64,000 bases of DNA. Source: Burkholderia cepacia ATCC 25416 (GTDB taxonomy: Bacteria; Pseudomonadota; Gammaproteobacteria; Burkholderiales; Burkholderiaceae). Below are positions 8,699 to 17,803 of the stretch, piece after piece. The notes beneath the pieces are model-generated. The model searched no databases. It was not told where the DNA came from and saw nothing but the letters and a program-made list of their open reading frames with translations. Location of the stretch: the NCBI RefSeq assembly GCF_001411495.1, contig NZ_CP012982.1, positions 806,001-870,000 on the forward strand, given 5' to 3'. A program made the position numbers and the translations under genes. Position 1 is the first letter of the stretch; each line of letters starts with the position of its first letter.

Positions 8699-8805
8699 GA
8701 ACGGCGCGAACAGCGGAAGGTCGACTGCATGTCCGGCGCGCTCGCCTGCGCGCTCTGCCCGCGTTCCGCTCTGGAACGGACAGCATCAGCAATCCAGGAA
8801 CTTCA

Positions 8806-11100
8806 TCATCTGCCGGCCAAGCCTTCGAGCGTCGTGAGTATCGGCGCGACCATTGCTGTCCCGAGCGCGTTGGAATATGCCAGGGCTGCCTCCTCTGTCC
8901 AAAGACCGCTGTGTGCCAATTCGTCCTCGGCCGTCCGCCGCGTAAGCAAGCGAGTATCGAATCGGATCGTGCCGACGGCCGTTCCGGCCGCGTCGAAAAG
9001 CTGTGCCGACTGGAAGCAATGGGCTCGATCGCCGATGACGAGGGGAGCCGCACCTGACAACGCCGGAACGGAGGCGCCATCCATCACGACCGCGAAAGTC
9101 AGGCCGCCCGTCGCGCCCAGTTTGGCTCTGTCGAGGTGAATCAACTGATCGAAATAGTGATGAAAACGGGTGTTCGCCCTGCCGCTGCGGTTCCACATCG
9201 TCGTGGATGCGGATTCGCTCTGTCCTTGCGCGCGAACTTCCATCCGGATTTGGCTGGCGGTCTGGACAGGCGTGCCGGGCGCCAGCGCCATATCGAATAT
9301 CGTGACCACGACGATCTCGCCGGAGGGCTCGGCCGGTTTTCTCCAGCCCAATGCCACCGATGCCGTCAGCCACGTGACGATGGTGGACATGAATCCGTCG
9401 AAGAATGCCGCGATCGCACTGGCGCCGACGACGTCGACCGAACCGAGATCCCGATACAGCTTGTCGATCCGCTCGAATAGTGGCCGCACGGGCGTCGGCG
9501 AGCCAAACGAGGGCACCGTGCGAAGTGCTGCGTCGAGCCCGGCATCGAAAATCGCCGCGCCAAATCGATGCACGAGTTCCCGCGTTGTCACCGGCCAACC
9601 GGAGAGCGTCGGGCCGCCCGCAGCAATCAGCCCCTCTAGCGCGGCAACCACCGCGACGGCAGCCGCGCCCGCCTGAGCCAGCACGGGGAATTCCGGCGAC
9701 ACGAGATAGAACCGGCCGTCCTTGCCGGCCCAGAATTCCTGTCTGGCGCCTGTCGTGACAAGAAGATTCAGGTCGTACAAGTAGTCGTCGCCAGTTCCCC
9801 GAGGCACCGGCTCTACCGTGGTCACGTCCACCGGAAACGACTCGCTTGACTCGGGGCGACGGCCGGTCAGCACACATCCCGTGGTCAGTTTTCCTATGCC
9901 GTCTTCGCTCAGTGTCGGTACCATCCAGGCCAGATGTGACGGATCGGCGGCAAGAATCGCGGGGGCCGTTGCACGGGAATCGGACGCGGACGCATTCAGG
10001 AAAGGATGCGTATCGGTAAACACGGGGCCACCGCCGTTGATCCGATAGAGTTTCCGTTCGCCGAGTTGAGGTCGAGCGACAAAAGCCACGACAGCCGCAC
10101 CGTCACGCGTCATCACGGTATCGCCCGGTTTTACCTGATTCAGCGGCACCGGAACCCCTGCCCCCGAGAGGACTTCCGTGTCGCCGGTCAAGCAGCAACT
10201 GCTTGGCGGAGCCCGAAAGGGACTTCCCGGCTGACCACCGGCGGTGAACTCATAGCAGTTGCCATTCGGCATCCGTGCGGGCATGCCTCGACCATAGCTG
10301 GGAAGATAAGTGGTTTCCTGAATGGGTTTCGCCGTATCGCCGCCGACATCGTCGAGGTCGATATCGGGTTTGTCGCGCAGTGCTTCGGCATAGCCTCGCC
10401 AGTTGCTGCGATTGACCTGTGGCGGGATCGGCAGGCCCGCTGCAGTCAGTTCATCGATCAATGCATCCACTTGGGCGTCATCCGCGCCTAATGCGATGTA
10501 TTTCGCATATTGGTTGAACATCTCCCAATCCGGGCTTGTCCACATACCCGCCTGGTACCACAGCTGCCGATTGATGACGTTGCCGAGCAACGCGTCGTGA
10601 AACTGCTGTCTGGCCGTTGCATGGTCGACCTGATTCAACAGATTGATCAACGGCGGAAAACTGGCTGCGAGGACGCGTGCGTAGGGCCGCGCGCAGCGGC
10701 CGCGCACCGTCGCGTTGAACGAAGCAACGTCATGATTGATTTTGTCCGCTCTCATTTGCCCTCGAATCCGACTGCCAAGATCCTGAATCGACTGGCACAG
10801 TACCGCGACAGAGAAATTCGCCCACCAGCCGTCATCGAGACCCATGTCGGACATGAGCGGCAGCAGTGGATCCGGTTGGTAATCGGCGAAGAAAATGCTG
10901 CGAAACGACGGCCCCGTTCCGAATATCTGTGAATAATTGCCGGGCAGCGCTCCCTTCAGCCGATTGACCAGTAGCGCATGCAGACGGCGGCCACCGCTGT
11001 AGTCAGGCAGTAAGTTGACCAATTGCTCGATAACGGAGTCGGGAGCCGAGTCGGAAGACCCGCTCAGCCGAATCGCGGTTCGTTGAACGGTAAGCAGCAA
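8806..11100 (-). CDS. Hint (intein/hedgehog-type) domain protein, unknown function
   Basis: This 764-residue protein begins at TTG 11100, with AGGAGA seven bases upstream. Residues 1-300 are an unrecognised helical region rich in Trp and Tyr. Residues ~302-460 are a Hint domain: block A is CLTGDTEVLSGAG starting at C303, block B is FTDTHPF with H365, and a late strand is DDYLYDLNLLVTTGA. The usual terminal HN dipeptide is not visible, so a splicing reaction is unlikely. N-terminal autocleavage at C303 remains possible. Residues ~480-764 follow, with hydrophobic stretches and a strand-rich end. It is the second gene of a two-gene unit, 73 bp after the 825-residue protein. Base composition is visibly lower in GC than the flanks. 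No function is assigned. Confidence 0.75.
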   Translation of the reverse strand: MLLTVQRTAIRLSGSSDSAPDSVIEQLVNLLPDYSGGRRLHALLVNRLKGALPGNYSQIFGTGPSFRSIFFADYQPDPLLPLMSDMGLDDGWWANFSVAVLCQSIQDLGSRIRGQMRADKINHDVASFNATVRGRCARPYARVLAASFPPLINLLNQVDHATARQQFHDALLGNVINRQLWYQAGMWTSPDWEMFNQYAKYIALGADDAQVDALIDELTAAGLPIPPQVNRSNWRGYAEALRDKPDIDLDDVGGDTAKPIQETTYLPSYGRGMPARMPNGNCYEFTAGGQPGSPFRAPPSSCCLTGDTEVLSGAGVPVPLNQVKPGDTVMTRDGAAVVAFVARPQLGERKLYRINGGGPVFTDTHPFLNASASDSRATAPAILAADPSHLAWMVPTLSEDGIGKLTTGCVLTGRRPESSESFPVDVTTVEPVPRGTGDDYLYDLNLLVTTGARQEFWAGKDGRFYLVSPEFPVLAQAGAAAVAVVAALEGLIAAGGPTLSGWPVTTRELVHRFGAAIFDAGLDAALRTVPSFGSPTPVRPLFERIDKLYRDLGSVDVVGASAIAAFFDGFMSTIVTWLTASVALGWRKPAEPSGEIVVVTIFDMALAPGTPVQTASQIRMEVRAQGQSESASTTMWNRSGRANTRFHHYFDQLIHLDRAKLGATGGLTFAVVMDGASVPALSGAAPLVIGDRAHCFQSAQLFDAAGTAVGTIRFDTRLLTRRTAEDELAHSGLWTEEAALAYSNALGTAMVAPILTTLEGLAGR

Positions 11101-11173
11101 GGCAATCTCCTGGCAACGTGCGATTGAAAGAGAGTGGGGGTCGAGCCGCCGTGCGGGGGCTCGACACTTGCCG

Positions 11174-13651
11174 TTACGCGGAAACAGCGAACCCTTGGTT
11201 GACCATCGGGCCGTTGACGAACTCGGTGATCGGATCCGGTGCCGGGGTAGGCGGTTCGATCAGGTTCCAGATGAACTGCACGAGGATGACAATGACGCCG
11301 ACCACTGCAATGGCGAGACCCACCGGCCCTGCCCAGCCGACGCTGAACAACTCGAGTCCGATGAACACGACGTCCGCCAGCGCAAAAAACGTATTCAACG
11401 CTTCAAAGACAATCTCTCTCACCGCGCCCGATTTGATTGCGTCGTAAAGCATGAAGGACGACAGGATCATACCGACGACGGCCAACGCCGGCCCGATTCG
11501 CCGTGCCATGAATTCGGCGCTACTCTCTCCGAAAATGGTCACGAATGCTTTCCCGAGTTTGCCCTCGGGAACGATCTTCCCGCCCGCCTTGAACCATGTG
11601 GCAATGTCTCCGGCGAAAGCGCGAAACGCCCCGCCTTCCGCTGCCTTGGAAAAATTCTCGAGAAATCTTCCAACGCCAATGGACATCATCTTCTGCACGC
11701 CCTTGACCAATGTCGCGAGCGCAAGCAAGCCGAGATTGATTTTCTCGATGATTTCCTTCGGTGTAAGTGGCCTGCCGGGGTTGTCGGCAAGCGAGTAAAT
11801 AAGGTATCCAGCCGAGGCGCCGTAAAACACGACTGTCAACACGCCGCCGACTTTGCCTTTCCTCGAGAGCTCGCCCCATGCCTTGTATTGCTGGCCGTCC
11901 AGCCTTTGACCAATCATTCCCTGCAGCTCGGGATCCTGCGCGATCCGTGATAGGGGCTGGTTTCCCTTCTTCAATTGGTACTCGGTAATCGCGGCGGCGA
12001 TGCCGTCCACCAGATTGTGAATCGAATCCGTTGTCGTGATCAGCGTCTTGAGCAGTTCCTGATTTTCCAACGCCGCTTGTTGCTGGATCTGATCCATGAG
12101 TGTCGGATCGACCTTGCCGGCGATCGCTTGCTCGATGAGGCTCGTGAGGAATGGTTTCAGATCGTCGGACCAACGTGACTTCGAGTAATTGACACCGAGC
12201 AGCGCCGCATAAGCGATGGTCATGAAACGCTGGCCGTAATTGCCGTCCGGATCCAGAACCTGCAATTTCACGTACCACTCGTACATGCGCTGGCGGACGT
12301 TATCGAACATCTTGCTGGCGACCTGGATCGACCAGGTCAACAGGTTGGCCTCGTCCGAGAGCCACGCGAAGTAGTCCGCTGCCCACTTCTTGGGGTTGTC
12401 CTGCAAGTACGGTTGCATTTCCGGAACGCCGTCGCGATAGCCCTCGATGTAGAGCGCGTTGCTCGCCTCCTGATACGCGAGGCTCTCGTCTTTGTCGCCG
12501 CCCTTGGTATCGCCCAGCGATTTCCAGCTCTGCTTCATCGCATCGCCCTTGATGCGCTTTATCAGGTCGGCGTAAGTCGGACTGGTGCCCAGGTTGTCAT
12601 ACAGCATTTGCCCGGTGCCGAGGACTGCCTTCTTCTGGAAAAAGCTCTTCTTGTCGTTGAATACTTTCTGGACGCCGCCCGGAAGCGAATAGGCATGCCC
12701 GTATATCCCTTCAATCCACTTGCTGTCCAGCGCGTTGACCAGGCATTTGTTGAAGTATCCGCCGCAGGTCGTCTGCGCGTGATCGATGGTCATCCGGTTG
12801 CCGTCCTTGTCGGTGACGACAGTCAGTGACGATATGTTGTCGAGATCCTGCAGCGTGCGCGTGGCGGCATCGCCTTCGAGAGGCGTCGAGATGCGCGCAG
12901 TCGTTGCCAGCGCCGCAGCACCCTCGCGCACTTCCGCGAAAACCCTGGACCGCTGCTCGGATATCGATGGCGTGGAACTGCCGAACCAGCAATACGCTTC
13001 TTCGTCGTCAGACGTGTATTCGCCGCCAAAGGTTCGGTTTCCGGAGTAAAGCGTGATAACGAAGCTGTCTTGCGGTCCTGGTGGATCAAGTTGAGGAACC
13101 ATCTCCAGCGTGGTTTCGCCTTTTTTGCGATCGACGGCTGTGACGCGAACCCGGTTGCTGACATCGACGTGGCCCAATAAATAGGTAACGGTCAGAACAT
13201 TGTCAATCCACTGCGCCTTGATGCTGAATTGATCCCAGGCAACAGACGGTGCATTCGGATCGCATTTGACAGCCGGATCGTCTTTGGTTTTCGGTTTGGG
13301 TCTGAGATACCGTTTCGTGTCGAAGACATTCGCGAGCGCAACGCCCCGGATTGCCTGAGGTGCGTCACCCGCAACCGCCAGCGTTCCCACGAAGGCCGAG
13401 CCGCATTCCGTCAGATTCAAGCGAGCGTTATAGCGTTGCCGACCGGTGCCGCCCTGCAATACCAATGAATGGTTGGAACCGTTGTACCCGATATTGTGCG
13501 CATGCACACCGTTGTGGGTCACCGCGTCTTCCAGAACAACCATCTGCCCATGCGCGACCCATGACGTGCCGTCGTAGATCTCGGTTTCGTAGATATTCTG
13601 ATGGGCGCACTTGCAGTCACTTAACGAATGCTCGACTCTCGTGAGAAACAT
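11174..13651 (-). CDS. Large protein with hydrophobic C-terminus, unknown function
   Basis: An 825-residue protein with no recognised family. The start ATG at 13651 is preceded by GAAGGAGA. Residues 1-~230 look beta-rich and contain several Cys (C13, C15 and later TECG, CDPN, YCWFGSS). Residues ~230-590 are helical and Trp/Tyr-rich. The C-terminal ~230 residues carry three to four long hydrophobic segments (around GGVLTVVFYGASAGYLIYSL, IGPALAVVGMILSSFMLYDA and GPVGLAIAVVGVIVILVQFI). There is no N-terminal signal peptide, so it is either membrane-inserted late, as pore-forming toxins are, or a peripheral protein with internal hairpins. Composition is AT-richer than the flanks: the line 12001-12060 has 31 G/C in 60. 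It pairs with the Hint protein downstream. Confidence 0.7.
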   Translation of the reverse strand: MFLTRVEHSLSDCKCAHQNIYETEIYDGTSWVAHGQMVVLEDAVTHNGVHAHNIGYNGSNHSLVLQGGTGRQRYNARLNLTECGSAFVGTLAVAGDAPQAIRGVALANVFDTKRYLRPKPKTKDDPAVKCDPNAPSVAWDQFSIKAQWIDNVLTVTYLLGHVDVSNRVRVTAVDRKKGETTLEMVPQLDPPGPQDSFVITLYSGNRTFGGEYTSDDEEAYCWFGSSTPSISEQRSRVFAEVREGAAALATTARISTPLEGDAATRTLQDLDNISSLTVVTDKDGNRMTIDHAQTTCGGYFNKCLVNALDSKWIEGIYGHAYSLPGGVQKVFNDKKSFFQKKAVLGTGQMLYDNLGTSPTYADLIKRIKGDAMKQSWKSLGDTKGGDKDESLAYQEASNALYIEGYRDGVPEMQPYLQDNPKKWAADYFAWLSDEANLLTWSIQVASKMFDNVRQRMYEWYVKLQVLDPDGNYGQRFMTIAYAALLGVNYSKSRWSDDLKPFLTSLIEQAIAGKVDPTLMDQIQQQAALENQELLKTLITTTDSIHNLVDGIAAAITEYQLKKGNQPLSRIAQDPELQGMIGQRLDGQQYKAWGELSRKGKVGGVLTVVFYGASAGYLIYSLADNPGRPLTPKEIIEKINLGLLALATLVKGVQKMMSIGVGRFLENFSKAAEGGAFRAFAGDIATWFKAGGKIVPEGKLGKAFVTIFGESSAEFMARRIGPALAVVGMILSSFMLYDAIKSGAVREIVFEALNTFFALADVVFIGLELFSVGWAGPVGLAIAVVGVIVILVQFIWNLIEPPTPAPDPITEFVNGPMVNQGFAVSA

Positions 13652-13731
13652 TGCAGTTCTCCTTCATTGTGAAGTGGCAAATGACGTGCGCGCAACCGTC
13701 CCTCGCGATGTTTCAGTCGCACTCACGGGAA

Positions 13732-13762
13732 CGACGCAAAAACCCGTCGAGGTTTTGCGTCG
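13732..13762. repeat. Perfect 10-bp inverted repeat upstream of island operon
   Basis: CGACGCAAAA and TTTTGCGTCG form a perfect 10-bp stem about 80 bp upstream of the 825-residue protein's start. Two more C-G pairs can form inside across a single-base bulge. It could be an operator or a leader hairpin; no U-tract follows on either strand. Confidence 0.55.
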
Positions 13763-14126
13763 AAACATACGCGTGAATCAATGCTGCTTTTTCAGAAATC
13801 GGGAAATCAGGGGAGTCGGAAGGCGACTCGAGAAAGGCGGGCAAGACAAAGGAAGGGCACCCCGTGGAACCCTCGTTTGAATCCATCCTCGATTATTTAA
13901 TTGTCGCAATTATGCGGAACGGAATGTCCGGGCAATTGTTGTATCGTGCCGAGAAAAAGTCAATCGAAGTCGTCGCGAAATGCATTTCCCCATGCGAATC
14001 GTCATGCGTTGATGCGAGCGTCACGATTATGGCAACGGTCTGGATGATTCATGCGTTTCCGGAAACTGAATTTCAAACATCCGCCGAACCTTGCCAATCG
14101 TCGTCCTCGCTTTCATCCCTCGACAC

Positions 14127-14147
14127 CCTGCCTGAAAAGCAGGCAGG
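14127..14147. repeat. 8-bp inverted repeat CCTGCCTG / CAGGCAGG
   Basis: A perfect 8-bp stem with the 5-nt loop AAAAG lies in the gene-free stretch upstream of the flavin disulfide reductase. The role is unclear: a weak terminator or regulator site. Confidence 0.4.
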
Positions 14148-14402
14148 ACCGGTTGATTGCCCGGCTCGATTTGCAGTCGGCATGAGCAAGGCCGCGCCGA
14201 CGCGAAAGAAAGCCGGGCGGTCGACGAATTGACACCCCGCCGCCCCGGGCGATCGATGCAGGGACGCCGCGCGAATCGGGACCGCTCGCGACGCCCCGTC
14301 AACAGGTCTACCATAGGCGCTCGTCGCCCGTCGGGCGACCGCCGGCACGGCATACACCCTGCGCCCGCCCCTTCCCTCGCTGCACCCGCACAGGAGGACG
14401 TC

Positions 14403-15782
14403 ATGACGCAACACTTCGACGCGATCGTCATCGGCACCGGGCAAGCCGGGCCGCCACTCGCCGCGCGGCTGTCCGCCGCCGGAATGAAGGTCGCGATCAT
14501 CGAGCGCGGCCGCTTCGGCGGCACCTGCGTGAACACCGGCTGCATCCCGACCAAGACGCTGATCGCGAGCGCGTACGCCGCGCACCTCGCGCGGCGGGCC
14601 GGCGAATACGGCGTGTCGGTCGGCGGCCCCGTCACCGTCGACATGAAAGCCGTGAAGGCGCGCAAGGACCAGATCTCCGGCCGCTCGAACCACGGCGTCG
14701 AGCAATGGGTGCGCGGACTCGCGAACACCACCGTGTTTCAGGGTCACGCCCGCTTCGAGCGCGCCGATGCGGTGCGCGTGGGCGACGCGCTGCTCGAGGC
14801 GGAACGCATCTTCATCAACGTCGGCGGGCGCGCGCAGGTGCCCGCGATGCCGGGCCTCGACACGGTGCCGTACCTGACCAACTCGACGATGATGGACGTC
14901 GACTTCCTGCCCGCGCACCTCGTGATCGTCGGCGGCAGCTACGTCGGGCTCGAATTCGGCCAGATGTATCGCCGCTTCGGGTCGCGGGTCACGATCGTCG
15001 AGAAGGGCCCGCGCCTGATCCGCCGCGAGGACGAGGACGTGTCGCAGGCCGTGCGCGAGATCCTCGAAGGCGAAGGGATCGACGTGCAGCTCGATGCGAC
15101 CTGCCTGAGCGCACGGCGCGACGGCGACGGCATCGCGGTCGGCCTCGACTGCGCGGGCGGCGGCCGCGAGGTCGCGGGCTCGCACCTGTTGCTCGCGGTC
15201 GGACGCGTGCCGAATACCGACGATCTCGGGCTCGACCGTGCCGGTGTCGCGACCGACGCGCGCGGCTACATCGAGGTCGACGAGCAGTTGCGCACGAACG
15301 TGCCCGGCATCTGGGCGCTCGGCGACTGCAACGGGCGCGGCGCGTTCACGCATACCGCATACAACGACTACGAGATCGTCGCGGCCAACCTGCTCGATAA
15401 CGATCCGCGCAAGGTGTCCGACCGCATCACGGCGTACGCGATGTATGTCGATCCGCCGCTCGGCCGCGTCGGCATGACGCTCGCGGAAGCGAAGCAGACG
15501 GGCCGCCGGCTGCTCGTCGGCACGCGCCCGATGACACGCGTCGGCCGCGCGGTGGAAAAAGGCGAAAGCCTGGGGTTCATGAAGGTGATCGTCGACGCGG
15601 ACAGCCATGCGATCCTCGGCGCGACGATCCTCGGCGTGACGGGCGACGAAGTCGTGCACGGGATGCTCGACGTAATGGCCGCGGGCGCGCCGTACACGAC
15701 GATCGGCCGCGCGATGCACATCCATCCGACCGTGTCGGAGCTCGTGCCGACACTGCTTCAGGATCTGCATCCGGTCGAATGA
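14403..15782 (+). CDS. FAD-dependent pyridine nucleotide-disulfide oxidoreductase (mercuric reductase/lipoamide dehydrogenase-like)
   Basis: A 459-residue class I flavoprotein disulfide reductase. It has the N-terminal FAD site GTGQAGPP, the redox-active pair GGTCVNTGCIPTKT (C42, C47), the NAD(P) site IVGGSYVGLEFGQMYRRFG, and the second FAD motif LGDCNGRGAFTHTA. A dimerisation domain ends in MHIHPTVSELVPTLL, with the His-Glu catalytic pair at about H441 and E446. Mercuric-reductase extras (N-terminal HMA domain, C-terminal Cys pair) are absent, so it is best called a generic dihydrolipoamide dehydrogenase-like enzyme. The start is the ATG after AGGAGG. It stands alone; no 2-oxoacid dehydrogenase subunits are nearby. 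Confidence 0.9.
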   Translation: MTQHFDAIVIGTGQAGPPLAARLSAAGMKVAIIERGRFGGTCVNTGCIPTKTLIASAYAAHLARRAGEYGVSVGGPVTVDMKAVKARKDQISGRSNHGVEQWVRGLANTTVFQGHARFERADAVRVGDALLEAERIFINVGGRAQVPAMPGLDTVPYLTNSTMMDVDFLPAHLVIVGGSYVGLEFGQMYRRFGSRVTIVEKGPRLIRREDEDVSQAVREILEGEGIDVQLDATCLSARRDGDGIAVGLDCAGGGREVAGSHLLLAVGRVPNTDDLGLDRAGVATDARGYIEVDEQLRTNVPGIWALGDCNGRGAFTHTAYNDYEIVAANLLDNDPRKVSDRITAYAMYVDPPLGRVGMTLAEAKQTGRRLLVGTRPMTRVGRAVEKGESLGFMKVIVDADSHAILGATILGVTGDEVVHGMLDVMAAGAPYTTIGRAMHIHPTVSELVPTLLQDLHPVE

Positions 15783-15804
15783 CGCGCGACCCGGCGGGCG
15801 ACCG

Positions 15805-15915
15805 CGCACGCTGAAGCCGCTGATCGATCGCACGTTCGCGTTCGACGACATCGTGCACGCGCATCGATACGGGGAAGCCGGCGTGCAGGCCGGGAAGATC
15901 GTCGTCGCGGTCTGA
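15805..15915 (+). pseudogene. C-terminal remnant of a zinc-type (MDR) quinone oxidoreductase/alcohol dehydrogenase
   Basis: Directly after the disulfide reductase, the frame at 15811-15915 reads LKPLIDRTFAFDDIVHAH followed by RYGEAGVQAGKIVVAV and a TGA. This is the characteristic last ~35 residues of medium-chain dehydrogenase/quinone oxidoreductase proteins. No start codon, cofactor domain or upstream coding sequence remains, because the preceding gene ends only 22 bp before. It is therefore a truncated relic left by deletion. The remnant is in frame and free of internal stops, so the deletion may be recent. Confidence 0.75.
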
Positions 15916-15974
15916 AAGGGGTCACGCGGGCGGCAAGCGCGGCCGTTGCAAACGGCCGCACGACCGCCGCCGGC

Positions 15975-16868
15975 TCAGCCTTCGAAATACCGCGGCCGGT
16001 CGATATCGGCCAGCAGCCCCGGCTGCGTCGGTGCCCAGCCGAGCGATGCGCGCGTGCGCTCGCTCGTTGCCGGCGCATCCATCCCCGCGAACATCGCGAA
16101 CCAGCCGAAGTGCTCGCCGGCTTCGGCCGCCGTTTTCGCGACGACCGGCACGTCGAGCCGCCGGCCGATCACGTCCGCGATGTCGCGGAACGGCACGCCC
16201 GTATCGTCGACCGCGTGATAACGCGCGCCGGCCGCGCCGCGTTCGACCGCGAGCCGGTACACGCGCGCCGCATCGAGCCGGTGCACGGCAGGCCAGCGGT
16301 TGCCGCCATCGCCGACAAAGGCCGATACCCCCTTCTCCCTCGCGAACGCGATCAGGCGCGGCACGAAGGCGTGATCGCCGTCGCCGTGCACCGACGGCGG
16401 CAGACGCACGACCGATGCATGCACGCCGCTCGCCTCCAGGGCGACCGCGGCCGCTTCCGACGCACGCGGATAGACCGACGACACCGGCACGTGCGGATCG
16501 TCTTCCGTCGCCGCACGGCCGGGCGCGACGAGCGCCAGGCCCGACGTGACGACCAGCGGCCGCGCCGAGCCCGCGAGTGCCGCGCCGATCGTCTCGATTG
16601 CGCGACGGTCGAGTTCGCAGTTCTGCGCGAAGCGCGAGAAGTCGTGATTGAATCCCGTGTGGATCACCGCATCGGCGGCTTCGGCGCCGCGCGTGAGGCT
16701 GTCGAGATCCTCCAGCGACCCGCGATGGACGTCGGCCCCCGCCGCCGCAACCGACGCGGCGGTCGCGTCGGACCGCGCGAGACCGAGCACCGAGTGCCCG
16801 GCGGCCACGAGTTCGGCAACCACGGCAGAGCCGACGAATCCCGACGCTCCAGTAACAAAGACACGCAT
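15975..16868 (-). CDS. NAD(P)-dependent epimerase/dehydratase-type SDR oxidoreductase
   Basis: A 297-residue extended/atypical short-chain dehydrogenase. The N-terminal Rossmann motif is [17 protein letters not shown] (TGxxGxxG), and [10 protein letters not shown] carries the active-site strand. The YPRASE segment sits where the canonical YxxxK would be, with Lys replaced, so catalytic class is uncertain. Similar proteins are annotated as NAD-dependent epimerases or nmrA-like SDRs. It is divergent from the XRE-type regulator at 16964, and a perfect 14-bp palindrome lies between the two, suggesting that the regulator controls this gene. No other pathway gene is adjacent. Confidence 0.85.
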   Translation of the reverse strand: MRVFVTGASGFVGSAVVAELVAAGHSVLGLARSDATAASVAAAGADVHRGSLEDLDSLTRGAEAADAVIHTGFNHDFSRFAQNCELDRRAIETIGAALAGSARPLVVTSGLALVAPGRAATEDDPHVPVSSVYPRASEAAAVALEASGVHASVVRLPPSVHGDGDHAFVPRLIAFAREKGVSAFVGDGGNRWPAVHRLDAARVYRLAVERGAAGARYHAVDDTGVPFRDIADVIGRRLDVPVVAKTAAEAGEHFGWFAMFAGMDAPATSERTRASLGWAPTQPGLLADIDRPRYFEG

Positions 16869-16936
16869 GTTCAGTACCTCCGGATGGCATGGAGGCTTAC
16901 TATCTGTCGACGGCCGCTCGCGGTGAAGTCGTGACG

Positions 16937-16950
16937 GTTTACCGGTAAAC
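16937..16950. promoter_or_regulatory. Perfect 14-bp palindrome, candidate operator
   Basis: GTTTACCGGTAAAC reads the same on both strands and lies in the 95-bp divergent region, 13 bp before the regulator's ATG at 16964. This position is typical of an operator through which a small regulator represses itself and its divergent target, the SDR gene. Confidence 0.6.
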
Positions 16951-16963
16951 GAACTAACAGGAT

Positions 16964-17803
16964 ATGGCTGACGCCCCCGACAACCTGCTCGGCGCGTACC
17001 TGCGGGACCGCCGCGAGAAACTCGACCCCGCCGCGCTCGGGCTGCCGGCCACGCGGCGCCGCACGCCGGGCCTGCGGCGCGAGGAAGTCGCGCAGCGCGC
17101 GCACGTGAGTGCCGCGTGGTACACGTGGCTCGAACAGGGGCGCGGCGGCGCGCCGTCGGCCGACGTGCTCGACCGGCTCGCCCGCGCGCTGCTGCTGAAC
17201 GACGCCGAACGCGAGCACCTGTTCCTGATCGGTGTCGGCCATCCGCCGGAGGTGCGCTATCACGCGACCGACCACGTGTCGCCGCGCGTGCAGCACGTGC
17301 TCGATTCGCTCGATGCGAGCCCCGCGATCGTGCGCTCGGCGACGTGGGACGTCGTCGCGTGGAACAACGCGGCGGCCGCGACGCTGACCGACTACGCGAC
17401 GTTATCGCCGGAACGGCGCAACATCCTGCGGCTCATCTTCGTCGATCCGCACGTGCGCGGCGTGCAAGCGAATTGGGCACGCGTCGCGCAGTTCGCGGTG
17501 GGCGCGTTTCGCGCCGACGTCGCGCGCGGCGGCGCGACGCAGGCCGTGCAGGCATTCGTGGACGAGATGCGCGCGACGAGCGCCGAGTTCGACGCGCTGT
17601 GGCGCGACCACGATATCCGCTCGCACGAGGAAGGGACCAAGGAGATCCACCATCCTGCCGTCGGGCGAATCGCGCTCGAATACTCGGCGTTCGCCGTGAG
17701 CGGCCGGCCCGACCAGACGCTCGTGATCTTTACGCCGGAGACGGCGGACGATCGCGCGCGCATTCGGGCGCTTGTGGCGGCCCGCGAGAAATACGAAATT
17801 TAG
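16964..17803 (+). CDS. XRE-family helix-turn-helix regulator with MmyB-like ligand domain
   Basis: A 279-residue regulator. The N-terminal helix-turn-helix spans about 10-75 and includes [30 protein letters not shown] and [10 protein letters not shown], the signature of the MmyB-like XRE subgroup common in actinobacteria and Burkholderia. Residues ~95-270 form the companion PAS-like MmyB domain ([19 protein letters not shown]), which in related proteins can bind a fatty-acid-type ligand. It is divergent from the SDR gene and likely regulates it via the palindrome at 16937-16950. The ligand is unknown. Confidence 0.9.
   Translation: MADAPDNLLGAYLRDRREKLDPAALGLPATRRRTPGLRREEVAQRAHVSAAWYTWLEQGRGGAPSADVLDRLARALLLNDAEREHLFLIGVGHPPEVRYHATDHVSPRVQHVLDSLDASPAIVRSATWDVVAWNNAAAATLTDYATLSPERRNILRLIFVDPHVRGVQANWARVAQFAVGAFRADVARGGATQAVQAFVDEMRATSAEFDALWRDHDIRSHEEGTKEIHHPAVGRIALEYSAFAVSGRPDQTLVIFTPETADDRARIRALVAAREKYEI

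Larger units (their letters stand above)
13652..14402. other. Long intergenic region upstream of the Hint island
   Basis: These 751 bp hold no supported gene; a 122-codon frame at 13864-14232 has no coding character. The AT-richer half (13652-14100) presumably holds the promoter of the leftward two-gene island. Two clear inverted repeats are present (13732-13762 and 14127-14147). The transition back to high GC happens at about 14200, which marks the likely right edge of the atypical segment. Confidence 0.55.

Noticed and set aside
13864-14232. A 122-codon frame on the plus strand in the long intergenic region
   Set aside because: It has no ribosome binding site, no recognisable domain and an amino-acid mix typical of random sequence. 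It also crosses the composition boundary.
14403-15782. Mercuric reductase (merA)
   Set aside because: The N-terminal HMA domain and C-terminal vicinal Cys pair of MerA are missing and no mer genes are adjacent; a general disulfide reductase is the safer call.
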